The notes below the pieces were generated by a model. The model did no database searches. It was not told the DNA's origin and saw only the letters and a list, made by a program, of their open reading frames with translations. Position numbers and translations under genes: made by a program. A stretch of 46,565 nucleotides of DNA, from NCBI GenBank assembly GCA_024401275.1, contig JAKSLJ010000029.1, forward strand, positions 1-46,565. The letters run 5' to 3'. The DNA is from Bacteroidaceae bacterium. Its GTDB lineage: Bacteria > Bacteroidota > Bacteroidia > Bacteroidales > Bacteroidaceae. This document shows, piece by piece, positions 1 through 7,857 of the stretch. Position 1 is the stretch's first letter. Each line of letters starts with the position of its first letter.

Positions 1-80
1 GGATAAGCACCGTATTCCTTGTTTTTGCCTTCGAATACGATATCACACCATTTTCCCTGAATCAAATCTATTTGTGCCAT
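1..80 (-). CDS. tonB: TonB energy transducer, N-terminal fragment (cut by window edge)
   Basis: Only the first 26 codons are present, reading leftward from ATG at 80-78 and running off position 1. They begin MAQIDLIQGKW and continue to FEGKNKEYGAY, which resembles the cytoplasmic start of Bacteroidota TonB proteins, where a 'FEGKNKxYGAYxLR' phrase precedes the single transmembrane anchor. TonB carries proton-motive energy from ExbB/ExbD to outer-membrane receptors. It lies 33 nt downstream of the second exbD, on the same strand, which fits an exbB-exbD-exbD-tonB operon. The catalytic C-terminal domain is outside the window, so the call depends on the short N-terminus and context. Confidence 0.72.
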   Translation of the reverse strand, partial: MAQIDLIQGKWCDIVFEGKNKEYGAY

Positions 81-113
81 AGTTTCTTTTCTTTATATTA
101 GTTAATGGAGTGA

Positions 114-752
114 TTATTTAATGTTATTAGCTTCAAGCAACTTCTGGTCGTCATCAGTGATCTTAGAGAGCACGTATGTACCGATGTTGCAAATCTGCAT
201 TTCGTCAAGAGCGTCAACCATGTTCTTGTAGTTAGCATTGTCTGTACACTTGATGATGACAGTAAGAGGGTGAACTGTACGGCCGTCAACCTTACCGCTC
301 TTGATTTCCTTGAGCTTCTGCTGGTATTCAGCGTCTTCCATCTTACCCTTCTGCTTTTCAATGTCAAGCTTCATCTTTGCTTCCTTCATAAGGAGTACAG
401 GCTGAACGCCTTCACCAGTCTTATGAGTCAAGAACACTTCGCGAATACCTTCTTTACCCCATGTGGTCTTCTTCAGACATTCTGGCTCATTGTACTTAGG
501 CATACCAGCAACGTAAGCGATGCCGTTGTTACCTGAGATGTAGAGAGTGAATGTCTCAGACTCACGAGTTTCATTCTTGTTTTCCTCTTTTGTATCCTGC
601 TTGTTGCTAGGCAGAGTGAGCTGCATAGCCTGAGGCTTAGCGAGAGAGGTACAGAGCATGAAGAAGGTAATGAGGAGCATCATCATATCCACCATCGGCG
701 TAAAGTCGACGCGGGTCTCCATCTTTTTCTGTTTACTTTCTTTCTTAGCCAT
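114..752 (-). CDS. exbD: ExbD/TolR family biopolymer transporter (second copy)
   Basis: A 212-residue protein with the ExbD plan: a short basic cytoplasmic N-terminus, one transmembrane helix at about residues 20-38, and a periplasmic domain. The membrane motif is DFTPMVDMMMLLITFFML; Asp22 is in the place of the conserved proton-carrying aspartate. The periplasmic part is longer than in enterobacterial ExbD (about 140 aa) and carries a Lys/Glu-rich, probably helical insert around residues 120-150. Its ATG overlaps the stop of the preceding exbD by one base (TAATG), indicating translational coupling. The predicted role is part of the ExbB-ExbD motor that drives TonB. Confidence 0.9.
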   Translation of the reverse strand: MAKKESKQKKMETRVDFTPMVDMMMLLITFFMLCTSLAKPQAMQLTLPSNKQDTKEENKNETRESETFTLYISGNNGIAYVAGMPKYNEPECLKKTTWGKEGIREVFLTHKTGEGVQPVLLMKEAKMKLDIEKQKGKMEDAEYQQKLKEIKSGKVDGRTVHPLTVIIKCTDNANYKNMVDALDEMQICNIGTYVLSKITDDDQKLLEANNIK

Positions 753-1369
753 TAGAGTTCCTCCCCTGTTTTAAGAGTTGTAACAAGATAGTAACGGTCT
801 TCCGAGATATCCTGCATTTCTGACATTACTTTCTTTACGACTTTGTATGGAGTATCACAGTCAGCCTTGAGAGTGATCTTCATATCTTCGCCGAAATTAT
901 CACGAGCTGCGATTACCCAATCCTGGAACTGGCTCTGCTTACCGTCAACTGAGTCGGTAGGGAGACCCTTTTCAGCCTGGAATTCGTTGATTTGAGCAGG
1001 CTCCATAGCGAACATCTTAGAGAGCTGGTCCATTGGCACACCGATGTTAGTTGTACCTTCGGCAGTCTTGAGCTGTCCCTCTGTGAGGCTAACGCCATAG
1101 TCGCTTGCAACAGCTTGTACGAGGGTCTTTTGTGAACTTGGTCTGTCCATACCAAGGAACACTTTGCCCTGTTTGTCAATAAGAATGCTGAGAGCATTCT
1201 TCTCTGGAATCTTGATTTCCGATACAGAGCCAGGAGTGTTGACCTTCACTGCTTCATTCTTTGTAAATGTTGCTGTCAACATGAAGAATGTAAGCAAGAG
1301 GACCATCACGTCTGACATCGGAGTCATGTCAATCCAGACGGACTTCTTTTTAATTTTTACTTTACCCAT
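752..1369 (-). CDS. exbD: ExbD/TolR family biopolymer transporter (first copy)
   Basis: A 205-residue ExbD-family protein. The motif WIDMTPMSDVMVLLLTFFML gives one membrane helix with Asp20 as the conserved charged residue, followed by a periplasmic domain to the C-terminus. It lies 42 nt after exbB and overlaps the next exbD by one base. Two different exbD genes in tandem are usual in Bacteroidota TonB operons and may form a heteromeric stator. The N-terminal helix is closely similar to that of the second copy, but the periplasmic domains differ widely, which suggests an old duplication. Confidence 0.9.
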   Translation of the reverse strand: MGKVKIKKKSVWIDMTPMSDVMVLLLTFFMLTATFTKNEAVKVNTPGSVSEIKIPEKNALSILIDKQGKVFLGMDRPSSQKTLVQAVASDYGVSLTEGQLKTAEGTTNIGVPMDQLSKMFAMEPAQINEFQAEKGLPTDSVDGKQSQFQDWVIAARDNFGEDMKITLKADCDTPYKVVKKVMSEMQDISEDRYYLVTTLKTGEEL

Positions 1370-1411
1370 AGTTAGTTAAAGTTTTAAGTTAAACAATAGG
1401 GAAAAGCAAAA

Positions 1412-2242
1412 TTATTCTGCGTGTGTAGATTCGAAAGTCTTAGCGATTGAATAACCTACCTCATCAAGAGCGAATGTGAGCTTATCGATTCTGTTTGTGA
1501 AGAAGTTGTAAGCAACAACAGCAACCCATGAAGTCAAGATACCAGATGCAGTATTAACGAGGGCCTCAGAGATACCAGTAGAGAGCTCGAGAGAGTCACC
1601 ACCACCACCTTGTGCAAGTGCCTGGAATGACTTGATCATACCAACCACAGTACCGAAGAGGGCTGTAAGAGTACCGAGAGTTACGATAGTTGCGATGATA
1701 GGGAGGTTCATCTGGAGAGTTGGCATTTCAAGCTGAGTAGCTTCTTCGTGAGCCTGCTGGATACGAGAAACCTTCTGAGCGAGCTTGAGACCTGTAGCCT
1801 CGTCCATCTCCTTGTAAGCCTTGATAGAAGCGAGAACCACGTTAGCTACAGAACCCTTCTGCTTGTTGCAAGTAGCTTCAGCTGCAGCGAAATCGCCAGC
1901 AGCAATCTGTGGCTTAATCTGAGCAACGAACTTCTGGAGTGACTGAGTACCGAAGCACTTAGAGAGAGCGATTGTACGCTCAACAGAAAGAGCGATAACT
2001 GTGAAGAGGAGAGTGATGATCACTGGTACCACGATACCACCCTTGTACACTGTACCGAGGAGGTTGAGAGGAGCATTTTCGTTGCTACCGTCCTGGAAGT
2101 TAGCAGGATTACCGAGGAAGAACTGGTAGAATGCTACTGCAAGGAAGAAACATGCGATGATGATCCAAATCGCGTTACGAACACCCTGGAAGCCCGGATT
2201 AGTTGAAGCTTTCTTCTGGGCTGGTTTTTGTGGAGTTGCCAT
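1412..2242 (-). CDS. exbB: ExbB/TolQ/MotA family proton channel
   Basis: A 276-residue inner-membrane protein of the MotA/TolQ/ExbB family. After a basic, Ala/Lys-rich N-terminus comes a hydrophobic helix at about residues 24-44, a second near 70-90, a cytoplasmic helical region, and the two characteristic C-terminal helices containing LPIIATIVTLGTLTALFGTVVGM and the SGILTSWVAVVAYNFF segment. This pentameric channel partners with ExbD to use the proton gradient for TonB. It is the first gene of the operon, with a 5' leader of about 115 nt downstream of a consensus -7 box. Family length is usually 230-275 aa, so it is full length. Confidence 0.92.
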   Translation of the reverse strand: MATPQKPAQKKASTNPGFQGVRNAIWIIIACFFLAVAFYQFFLGNPANFQDGSNENAPLNLLGTVYKGGIVVPVIITLLFTVIALSVERTIALSKCFGTQSLQKFVAQIKPQIAAGDFAAAEATCNKQKGSVANVVLASIKAYKEMDEATGLKLAQKVSRIQQAHEEATQLEMPTLQMNLPIIATIVTLGTLTALFGTVVGMIKSFQALAQGGGGDSLELSTGISEALVNTASGILTSWVAVVAYNFFTNRIDKLTFALDEVGYSIAKTFESTHAE

Positions 2243-2363
2243 AATTTTTAAATAAGATTTAGTTATTAATAATTTAAGTTAAGTTTTTCAAATGGTTTTA
2301 CTATTTTATGATAATAGACTGATTTTCACAATTATAGGTGAAAAATCTCTATTATGCACATAG

Positions 2364-2371
2364 CAAAGTTA
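2364..2371 (-). promoter_or_regulatory. Promoter -7 element for the exbB operon
   Basis: TAACTTTG on the minus strand matches the Bacteroidota -7 consensus TAnnTTTG. No perfect TTTG sits at 19 nt upstream, although TTG words occur nearby. The expected start is near 2358, giving a leader of about 115 nt before exbB. The remaining gap (2243-2526) is AT-rich and shows no gene. Confidence 0.6.
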
Positions 2372-2526
2372 CAAATTTATTCCAAATCAACGAATAAAAT
2401 GCAACTTTTTTTTTATTTTTTTTGAAAAATAATTTATGAGAGTCTTTTTTGCTTTTGTTTTTGGGAGAGTTCTTTGAACGAATTTTGGGAACTAAAGTAC
2501 CCTCCCAAAAGCCATTTTTCCATCTT

Positions 2527-3720
2527 TTATTTCAGTTTTGCAAGTGTATCTGCAATGCGCTTGATAGCCTCTTTTATGTTTTCGTCGCTTGTAGCATAGC
2601 TCATGCGGAAACATTCTGGAGAACCGAAAGCATCACCACCGACAGTTGCTACATGACCAACTTCAAGAAGGTACATGGCAAGGTCTGTAGAGTTGTTAAT
2701 TACTCTGCCTTCATCGTCCTTCTTGCCGAAGAAACTGCTGCACTTAGGGAAGAGGTAGAACGCGCCCTGTGGCTTGTTTACTTCCAGACCTGGAATCTGA
2801 GCAGTGAGTTCTACGATAAGGTCGCGACGGCGTTCGAATGCTTTGCGCATTTCCTCCACACAGTCTTGTGAAGCTTGATAAGCCTCAAGAGCTGCTGCCT
2901 GAGAGATAGAGCATGGGCCAGAAGTGTACTGTCCCTGGAGCTTGTTACATCCATTGACGATCCATTCAGGAGCTGCGATGAAGCCGATACGCCATCCTGT
3001 CATAGCGTATGCTTTTGAAACTCCATTGACAATGATTGTGCGTTCACGCATGCCTTCAACCTTAGCCATGCTCGCGTGCGCGCCTATATAATTAATGTGT
3101 TCATAGATCTCGTCAGCGAGAACATAGAGGTTTTCGTGCTTCTTTATGACCTCTGCAAGAGCGGCAAGTTCTTCCTGAGAATAAACGCTACCTGTAGGGT
3201 TGCTTGGAGAGCAGAGGATGAGCATCTTTGTCTTTGGAGTAATTGCTGCTTCAAGCTGTTCTGGAGTGATCTTGAAGTCCTGCTCGATGCCTGCTTCAAT
3301 GTAAACAGGAGTACCGCCGGCAAGTTTCGCCATCTGTGGATAGCTTACCCAATAAGGAGCTGGAACGATAACTTCGTCACCATCGTTCACGAGTGCCATT
3401 ACAGTGTTTGTTACACTCTGCTTAGCACCATTTGACACAAGGATTTCCGATGCCTTGTAGTCAAGACCGTTCTCGTTTTTGAGTTTTGCTACAATTGCTT
3501 CACGAAGGTTAGCGTAGCCAGGAACAGGAGAGTAGGTAGTGATGTTGTTCTCAATAGCCTTCTTTCCAGCTTCTTTGATGTGAGCTGGAGTTGGGAAGTC
3601 TGGTTCGCCTACACTAAGGTTGATGACATCAATTCCTTGCGCCTTCATTTCGGCACTCTTCTGCGACATAGCCAATGTTGCTGATGGTGCCAATCTGTTT
3701 AGTCTGTCTGAAAGTTGCAT
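2527..3720 (-). CDS. aspC: Pyridoxal phosphate-dependent aminotransferase (aspartate aminotransferase type, class I)
   Basis: A 397-residue fold-type I aminotransferase. Visible landmarks are the N-terminal NLSVGEPDFPTP substrate loop, SPSNPTG (Asn174), LADEIYEH (Asp203, Tyr206), and VNGVSKAYAMTGWRIGF with the cofactor lysine at Lys236 and Arg244. The length and motifs match bacterial class I aspartate aminotransferases of the Thermus type, which swap amino groups between aspartate and 2-oxoglutarate; some accept aromatic amino acids or prephenate. It is the last gene of the LptF/G-ribBA operon, starting 5 nt after ribBA ends. The substrate range cannot be read from sequence. Confidence 0.88.
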   Translation of the reverse strand: MQLSDRLNRLAPSATLAMSQKSAEMKAQGIDVINLSVGEPDFPTPAHIKEAGKKAIENNITTYSPVPGYANLREAIVAKLKNENGLDYKASEILVSNGAKQSVTNTVMALVNDGDEVIVPAPYWVSYPQMAKLAGGTPVYIEAGIEQDFKITPEQLEAAITPKTKMLILCSPSNPTGSVYSQEELAALAEVIKKHENLYVLADEIYEHINYIGAHASMAKVEGMRERTIIVNGVSKAYAMTGWRIGFIAAPEWIVNGCNKLQGQYTSGPCSISQAAALEAYQASQDCVEEMRKAFERRRDLIVELTAQIPGLEVNKPQGAFYLFPKCSSFFGKKDDEGRVINNSTDLAMYLLEVGHVATVGGDAFGSPECFRMSYATSDENIKEAIKRIADTLAKLK

Positions 3721-3725
3721 AAAAA

Positions 3726-4928
3726 TTATAAATGTAGAGTATGTCCCATGCGCACCTTCTTAGTCTCGAGGTAGCGACGGTTGTACTCGTTTGGTGTTAC
3801 TTCTATTGGGATATTTTCTGTTATTTCGAGTCCGTAAGCTTCGAGTCCGATGCGTTTTACCGGATTGTTTGTGAGCAGGCGCATCTTGCGAATGCCAAGC
3901 TGACGAAGAATCTGTGCGCCGCAGCCATAGTCGCGCTCATCTGGCTTGAAACCGAGGTGGATATTTGCGTCAACAGTATCTTCGCCCATTTCCTGAAGCT
4001 TGTATGCGCGGATTTTGTTCATGAGTCCGATGCCGCGTCCTTCCTGCTGCATATATACTATTGCTCCCTTGCCTTCCTTCTCGATTGCCATCATTGCACG
4101 ATGGAGCTGCTCACCGCAATCGCATCGCTTGCTGCCGAGAATGTCGCCTGTTGCGCATGAAGAATGTACGCGAACCAAGATGGATTCATCCTCGTTCCAT
4201 TCACCTTTGATAAGTGCAAAGTGCTCAAGGCCGTTGCTTTTCTGGCGGAAAGGAATCATGCGGAATGTACCCCAATCAGTTGGGAGGTTTACTTCCTCAC
4301 CCTTTTCAACAGAACTTTCCTTTTGCAGACGATATGCAATCATGTCCTTGATGGAGATAAGCTTCATGTCATGCTCTTTCGCAAATTCTGCAAGCTGTGG
4401 CAGACGAGACATTGTGCCGTCTTCGTTCATGATTTCCATAAGGGCTGCTGCAGGGTAAAGACCAGACAACTTGCAGAGGTCAATAGCTGCTTCGGTATGA
4501 CCACTACGGCGTAGCACACCATTGTCCTGGGCATAAAGAGGGTTTATGTGACCGGGGCGACCGAATGTCTCTGGCTTTGAGTTCGGATCGGCGAGCGCCT
4601 TGATGGTTTCTGCGCGGTCGTATGCAGATACGCCAGTGGTACAACCTTCCAGTTTGTCAATGGTTACTGTGAATGGAGTACCGAGGAGCGATGTGTTTGC
4701 CTGCACTTGATGAGGAAGTCCGAGTTCCTCGCAGCGAGAGTTTGTTATTGGTGCGCAAAGCAAACCGCGTGCATTCTTGAGCATGAAGTTTACCTTGTCG
4801 GCATCAATTTTTTCGGCTGCGACAATGAGATCGCCTTCGTTCTCGCGGTCTTCATCGTCCACCACGATTACGAATTTGCCTTCCTTGAAGTCGGCAATCG
4901 CTTCTTCTATAGTGTTTAGTTTTATCAT
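3726..4928 (-). CDS. ribBA: Bifunctional riboflavin synthesis protein RibBA (DHBP synthase / GTP cyclohydrolase II)
   Basis: A 400-residue fusion of both entry enzymes of riboflavin synthesis. Residues about 1-200 are 3,4-dihydroxy-2-butanone-4-phosphate synthase, with [18 protein letters not shown] (metal and substrate acids), [10 protein letters not shown] and [12 protein letters not shown]. Residues about 205-400 are GTP cyclohydrolase II, with [18 protein letters not shown] (three zinc cysteines) and [18 protein letters not shown]. Both halves keep their visible catalytic motifs, so both activities are expected. It starts 3 nt after the LptF/G-type gene and ends 5 nt before the aminotransferase, so the three genes are very probably co-transcribed. 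Confidence 0.95.
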   Translation of the reverse strand: MIKLNTIEEAIADFKEGKFVIVVDDEDRENEGDLIVAAEKIDADKVNFMLKNARGLLCAPITNSRCEELGLPHQVQANTSLLGTPFTVTIDKLEGCTTGVSAYDRAETIKALADPNSKPETFGRPGHINPLYAQDNGVLRRSGHTEAAIDLCKLSGLYPAAALMEIMNEDGTMSRLPQLAEFAKEHDMKLISIKDMIAYRLQKESSVEKGEEVNLPTDWGTFRMIPFRQKSNGLEHFALIKGEWNEDESILVRVHSSCATGDILGSKRCDCGEQLHRAMMAIEKEGKGAIVYMQQEGRGIGLMNKIRAYKLQEMGEDTVDANIHLGFKPDERDYGCGAQILRQLGIRKMRLLTNNPVKRIGLEAYGLEITENIPIEVTPNEYNRRYLETKKVRMGHTLHL

Positions 4929-4931
4929 CGT

Positions 4932-6773
4932 TTATTGTTCGTTTTCTTCGTCGTTTATTTCATTTTCAGCGTTAGCTTGTCCGCTTTCTTCTTCGTTTAT
5001 TGTTTCACTTTCAGCGTTAGCTTGCTCGTTTTCAGCATTTGCTTTTTCGCTTTCAGCCATTGCTTGTTTGTATTCCTCGTCCTGTCTTGGCATGAAGCGG
5101 GTATGATACATAGGGAAGTCTATCTCCGATTCTTCCGGAATGTCTTTCAAGACGATGAAGTCCATCTCCTTTTCATCCGTAGTTACAATCTCATCCGAAG
5201 TCGCAATTTCACCCGCAGGCGTTATAGCCGCCATTGCTTTGCGTTTTCTTCTACTTACAATAGCTTTCTTTAGCGGGCGCAGAGGGTTTATTGTTCGCAT
5301 TACCTTCTTGAATGCGCGTTTGATGATATTGAACATTCTGATAAAGAGATCTTTGTTGAATACTGTCATGTCGTTGTTGGCACGGTAGGTAACTATTGCG
5401 GCAAGCGGAGCAAGTACCGCTGTGGCGAGTAGTTTTCCGAACCATACTGCCCAGAAATGTCCGCGGGCCATACGGTAACCTGTGTTGTCAAGGATAAAGT
5501 AGATGATGAACACGATTACCGAAATCAGTACCGGGATACCGAGACCACCTTTTCGGATAACGGCTCCGAGCGGTGCGCCGATGAAGAAGAAGATCAGGCA
5601 GGCAAGTGAGAGCGTGAATTTGTTGAATGTCTCCACTTCGTGCATTACAATAAAGTGGTCGCCTTCGTTTGTTACTGCCGCCTTGAACTCTGCCTCCATC
5701 TTGTTTCTGCTAGCTTCAGAAAGCGCCAACTGAATGACAGAAAGCTTTTTCTGTTCGGTTAGATTGTAATAGAGAGAGTCCGGAATTTTCTGCTTTGCTT
5801 TCTTAGCCTGGGCAATGGTCTCGTTCAGTTTTTTGAGCTGTTCCTTGGTTACAGTCGAGTCCTTCAGATGGATCATTTCCACTTTTGCGGCTTCCGTTCT
5901 GAGGAAAGAGCGACCGATGGAGTCGTATAGGCAGTTTACGGAGTCAACGTCAACGGCTATCTTCTTCAAGCTTTTTGAGCGTGCATCGTTTGCAATCCCG
6001 GCAGTTTCCACCATGTCGAAGTCGCTGTTGAAGTCAACGATAATCTTCTTCTCCGAGAATGTTTCGCGGCGGTAAGGCACATTCGCCTGGTCGCCGAGTC
6101 CCGACTGTCGCATGTTTTCAAACCATTCGCCGCTGTTGAGCGTTAGGAGAAGGTGCTTCTTGTCGGCTGTTGACTGAATCTTTCCGGAGTCGGCGAGAAT
6201 GATTGCCGCATCTTCGAAACTGTCAGTCATGCGGTAAATCATCAGTCCGTACAGCTCACCCTTTTCCAAATCCTTTTTCTGGACATATATGTTCGAACCC
6301 GGTATTCCGTCGTAGAAAACGCCTTCCGGGATCTCCAGTTCTGGGCTTTTCTGTTTCATAGAAAGCAGGAGCTGTGCAAAAGACAGGTTTGCGTTCGGTC
6401 CTATGACATTCTGGAAATAGAAAGAGACCCCCATGATGATGCAAGCAATCACGATGAGTGGTCGGAAAGCTTGCATGAGCGATATGCCGGCAGCTTTTAT
6501 TGCTGTGAGTTCCACGCTTTCGCCAAGGTTACCAAATGTTATCAGGGCGGCAAGAAGGATGGAGAGAGGCAAAGCCTGTGGCACGAGAATCAAGCCCATA
6601 TACCAGAAAAACTTGGCGAGTACATCCATAGGAATACCCTTACCAATGAGAGTATCGATATACTTCCAAAGGAACTGCATCATCAGCACAAACTGGCAGA
6701 TGACGAAGGCACCCATGAGCAGCGTGAGAAACTGCTTGGTGATGAACAAGTCTAGTTTTTTGACAATGCGCAT
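4932..6773 (-). CDS. LptF/LptG family (YjgP/YjgQ) lipopolysaccharide export permease with long acidic tail
   Basis: A 613-residue inner-membrane protein. The N-terminal helices (about 15-40, 55-80, 100-120) with the conserved ALPLSILLAALITFG...GESVELTAIKAAGIS section and the three C-terminal helices (about 385-480) are typical of LptF/LptG, the permease that extracts LPS together with LptB. Family members are usually about 350-390 aa. The extra length lies in an enlarged periplasmic domain with a helical insert (about 265-365) and a cytoplasmic tail of about 120 residues ending in a Glu/Asn/Ala repeat (units like ANAENEQ). LptF versus LptG cannot be decided. It is the first gene of the operon with ribBA and the aminotransferase. 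Confidence 0.88.
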   Translation of the reverse strand: MRIVKKLDLFITKQFLTLLMGAFVICQFVLMMQFLWKYIDTLIGKGIPMDVLAKFFWYMGLILVPQALPLSILLAALITFGNLGESVELTAIKAAGISLMQAFRPLIVIACIIMGVSFYFQNVIGPNANLSFAQLLLSMKQKSPELEIPEGVFYDGIPGSNIYVQKKDLEKGELYGLMIYRMTDSFEDAAIILADSGKIQSTADKKHLLLTLNSGEWFENMRQSGLGDQANVPYRRETFSEKKIIVDFNSDFDMVETAGIANDARSKSLKKIAVDVDSVNCLYDSIGRSFLRTEAAKVEMIHLKDSTVTKEQLKKLNETIAQAKKAKQKIPDSLYYNLTEQKKLSVIQLALSEASRNKMEAEFKAAVTNEGDHFIVMHEVETFNKFTLSLACLIFFFIGAPLGAVIRKGGLGIPVLISVIVFIIYFILDNTGYRMARGHFWAVWFGKLLATAVLAPLAAIVTYRANNDMTVFNKDLFIRMFNIIKRAFKKVMRTINPLRPLKKAIVSRRKRKAMAAITPAGEIATSDEIVTTDEKEMDFIVLKDIPEESEIDFPMYHTRFMPRQDEEYKQAMAESEKANAENEQANAESETINEEESGQANAENEINDEENEQ

Positions 6774-6784
6774 ATTTCAGGGCG

Positions 6785-6816
6785 CAAAATTACGAAGATT
6801 CTAAGAAATAAGCAAA
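6785..6816 (-). promoter_or_regulatory. Promoter for the LptF/G-ribBA-aminotransferase operon
   Basis: On the minus strand, TTTG (6816-6813) and TAATTTTG (6792-6785) are separated by 20 nt, close to the Bacteroidota consensus. The predicted start falls near 6779, only about 6 nt before the ATG at 6773, so the mRNA may be nearly leaderless. Confidence 0.7.
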
Positions 6817-6914
6817 AAAAGCGCCTTATTTTTTCAATAAGTAGTTTTACTACTTGATAAACTTATTTCCTTTGTCGTCAGTTCTGGCGTTAAAGGCACC
6901 ATATTGCCATGTTT

Positions 6915-7745
6915 TTACTCAAAGTAAGCCTCGTCTTCCTCTTCGTAAAAGTCGTGCTGCATATTGTCCGAATAACTGCGGTTGAGCGTCTGGTTGTCGA
7001 TGGTAAATGAGCGGTCAACGCGGCGATAGTCAAGCGAATGTCCCATCAGCCAGTAGTAAGTGTCGAGCTGATAGAACAGTCGGGCTGGTTTTCCGTGGTC
7101 TATTCCTGGCAATTCGCTGTATATGAGCAGATTGCCTCCAAAATTGCTTCTTATTCCGTTTACCACCTTCTGCGAAGCGCTTACCGGCACGAGTCTGTCT
7201 GCTGTGCCATGAACTATCCAGAGCGGAACCTGCGAAAGTCCTGCATACTGCTGGTCGCTGCAACCGCCACCCATAGCCATAGCCGCTGCTATTCGTTCCG
7301 GATGGGCATTTACGAAGTCCATCGTACCATAGCCGCCAAGACTCATTCCGATGACATAAATCCTGTTATGATCCACGCGATAGTATTTTTCCATGTAGTC
7401 CAGCAGCTTCACCAACTTTTCCGGATTCCATGGTCCGCCAGGATTCTGTGGCGCAAGGCACACTGCATCCAGTTCCAAACCTCGTTCCAAGGCAGCAATG
7501 GTGCCGTATTTCTTCACCTTGTTCAAGTCGTTTCCGCAGAGACTTTTGCCGTGCAGAAAAACCACCAATGGCATCTTCTCATTCGTTTCATTGAAGAAAT
7601 ATGGCGTCGAAACCCAGAAGTTGTAGTTGCCCGCCACCACGCCGCGCTTTGCCTCCAGCGTGTAGTTCTGTTGGGCAAGGCAGGCGGATGTGGTAAACAA
7701 TGCGGATGTTATGAATAATAATGTTAGAAAGAGAATTCTTTTCAT
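6915..7745 (-). CDS. Secreted alpha/beta hydrolase (esterase / PHB-depolymerase-like)
   Basis: A 276-residue protein. Residues 1-24 form a signal peptide (hydrophobic core LFLTLLFITSALF, ending in ACLA-QQ). The alpha/beta hydrolase landmarks are PLVVFLHG (oxyanion strand), the nucleophile elbow GMSLGGYG, a downstream Asp in HGTADRLVPVS, and a His in GIDHGKP, giving a plausible Ser-Asp-His triad. The pattern resembles the phospholipase/carboxylesterase, feruloyl esterase and PHB-depolymerase group common in polysaccharide-degrading Bacteroidota, but no substrate can be assigned. The final 40 residues are acidic (YEEEDEAYFE end). It follows the 1304-aa gene after a spacer made of tandem repeats. 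Confidence 0.8.
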   Translation of the reverse strand: MKRILFLTLLFITSALFTTSACLAQQNYTLEAKRGVVAGNYNFWVSTPYFFNETNEKMPLVVFLHGKSLCGNDLNKVKKYGTIAALERGLELDAVCLAPQNPGGPWNPEKLVKLLDYMEKYYRVDHNRIYVIGMSLGGYGTMDFVNAHPERIAAAMAMGGGCSDQQYAGLSQVPLWIVHGTADRLVPVSASQKVVNGIRSNFGGNLLIYSELPGIDHGKPARLFYQLDTYYWLMGHSLDYRRVDRSFTIDNQTLNRSYSDNMQHDFYEEEDEAYFE

Positions 7746-7750
7746 CTTAT

Positions 7751-7857
7751 CTTACAGTTCAATCTCTACTTATAGTTCAATCTCAACTTACAGTTCAATC
7801 TCAACTTATAATTCAATCACGACTTATAATTCAATCTCGAATCACAATTCAGTCACA
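7751..7857. repeat. 18-bp tandem repeat filling an intergenic spacer
   Basis: Five full 18-bp units and one partial unit, with the core AGTTCAATCTC or AATTCAATC followed by ACTTAT. They begin 6 bp before the esterase start and end inside the last codons of the 1304-aa gene. The units differ at a few positions, so the array is not brand new. No promoter or terminator is recognisable within it. Confidence 0.9.
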
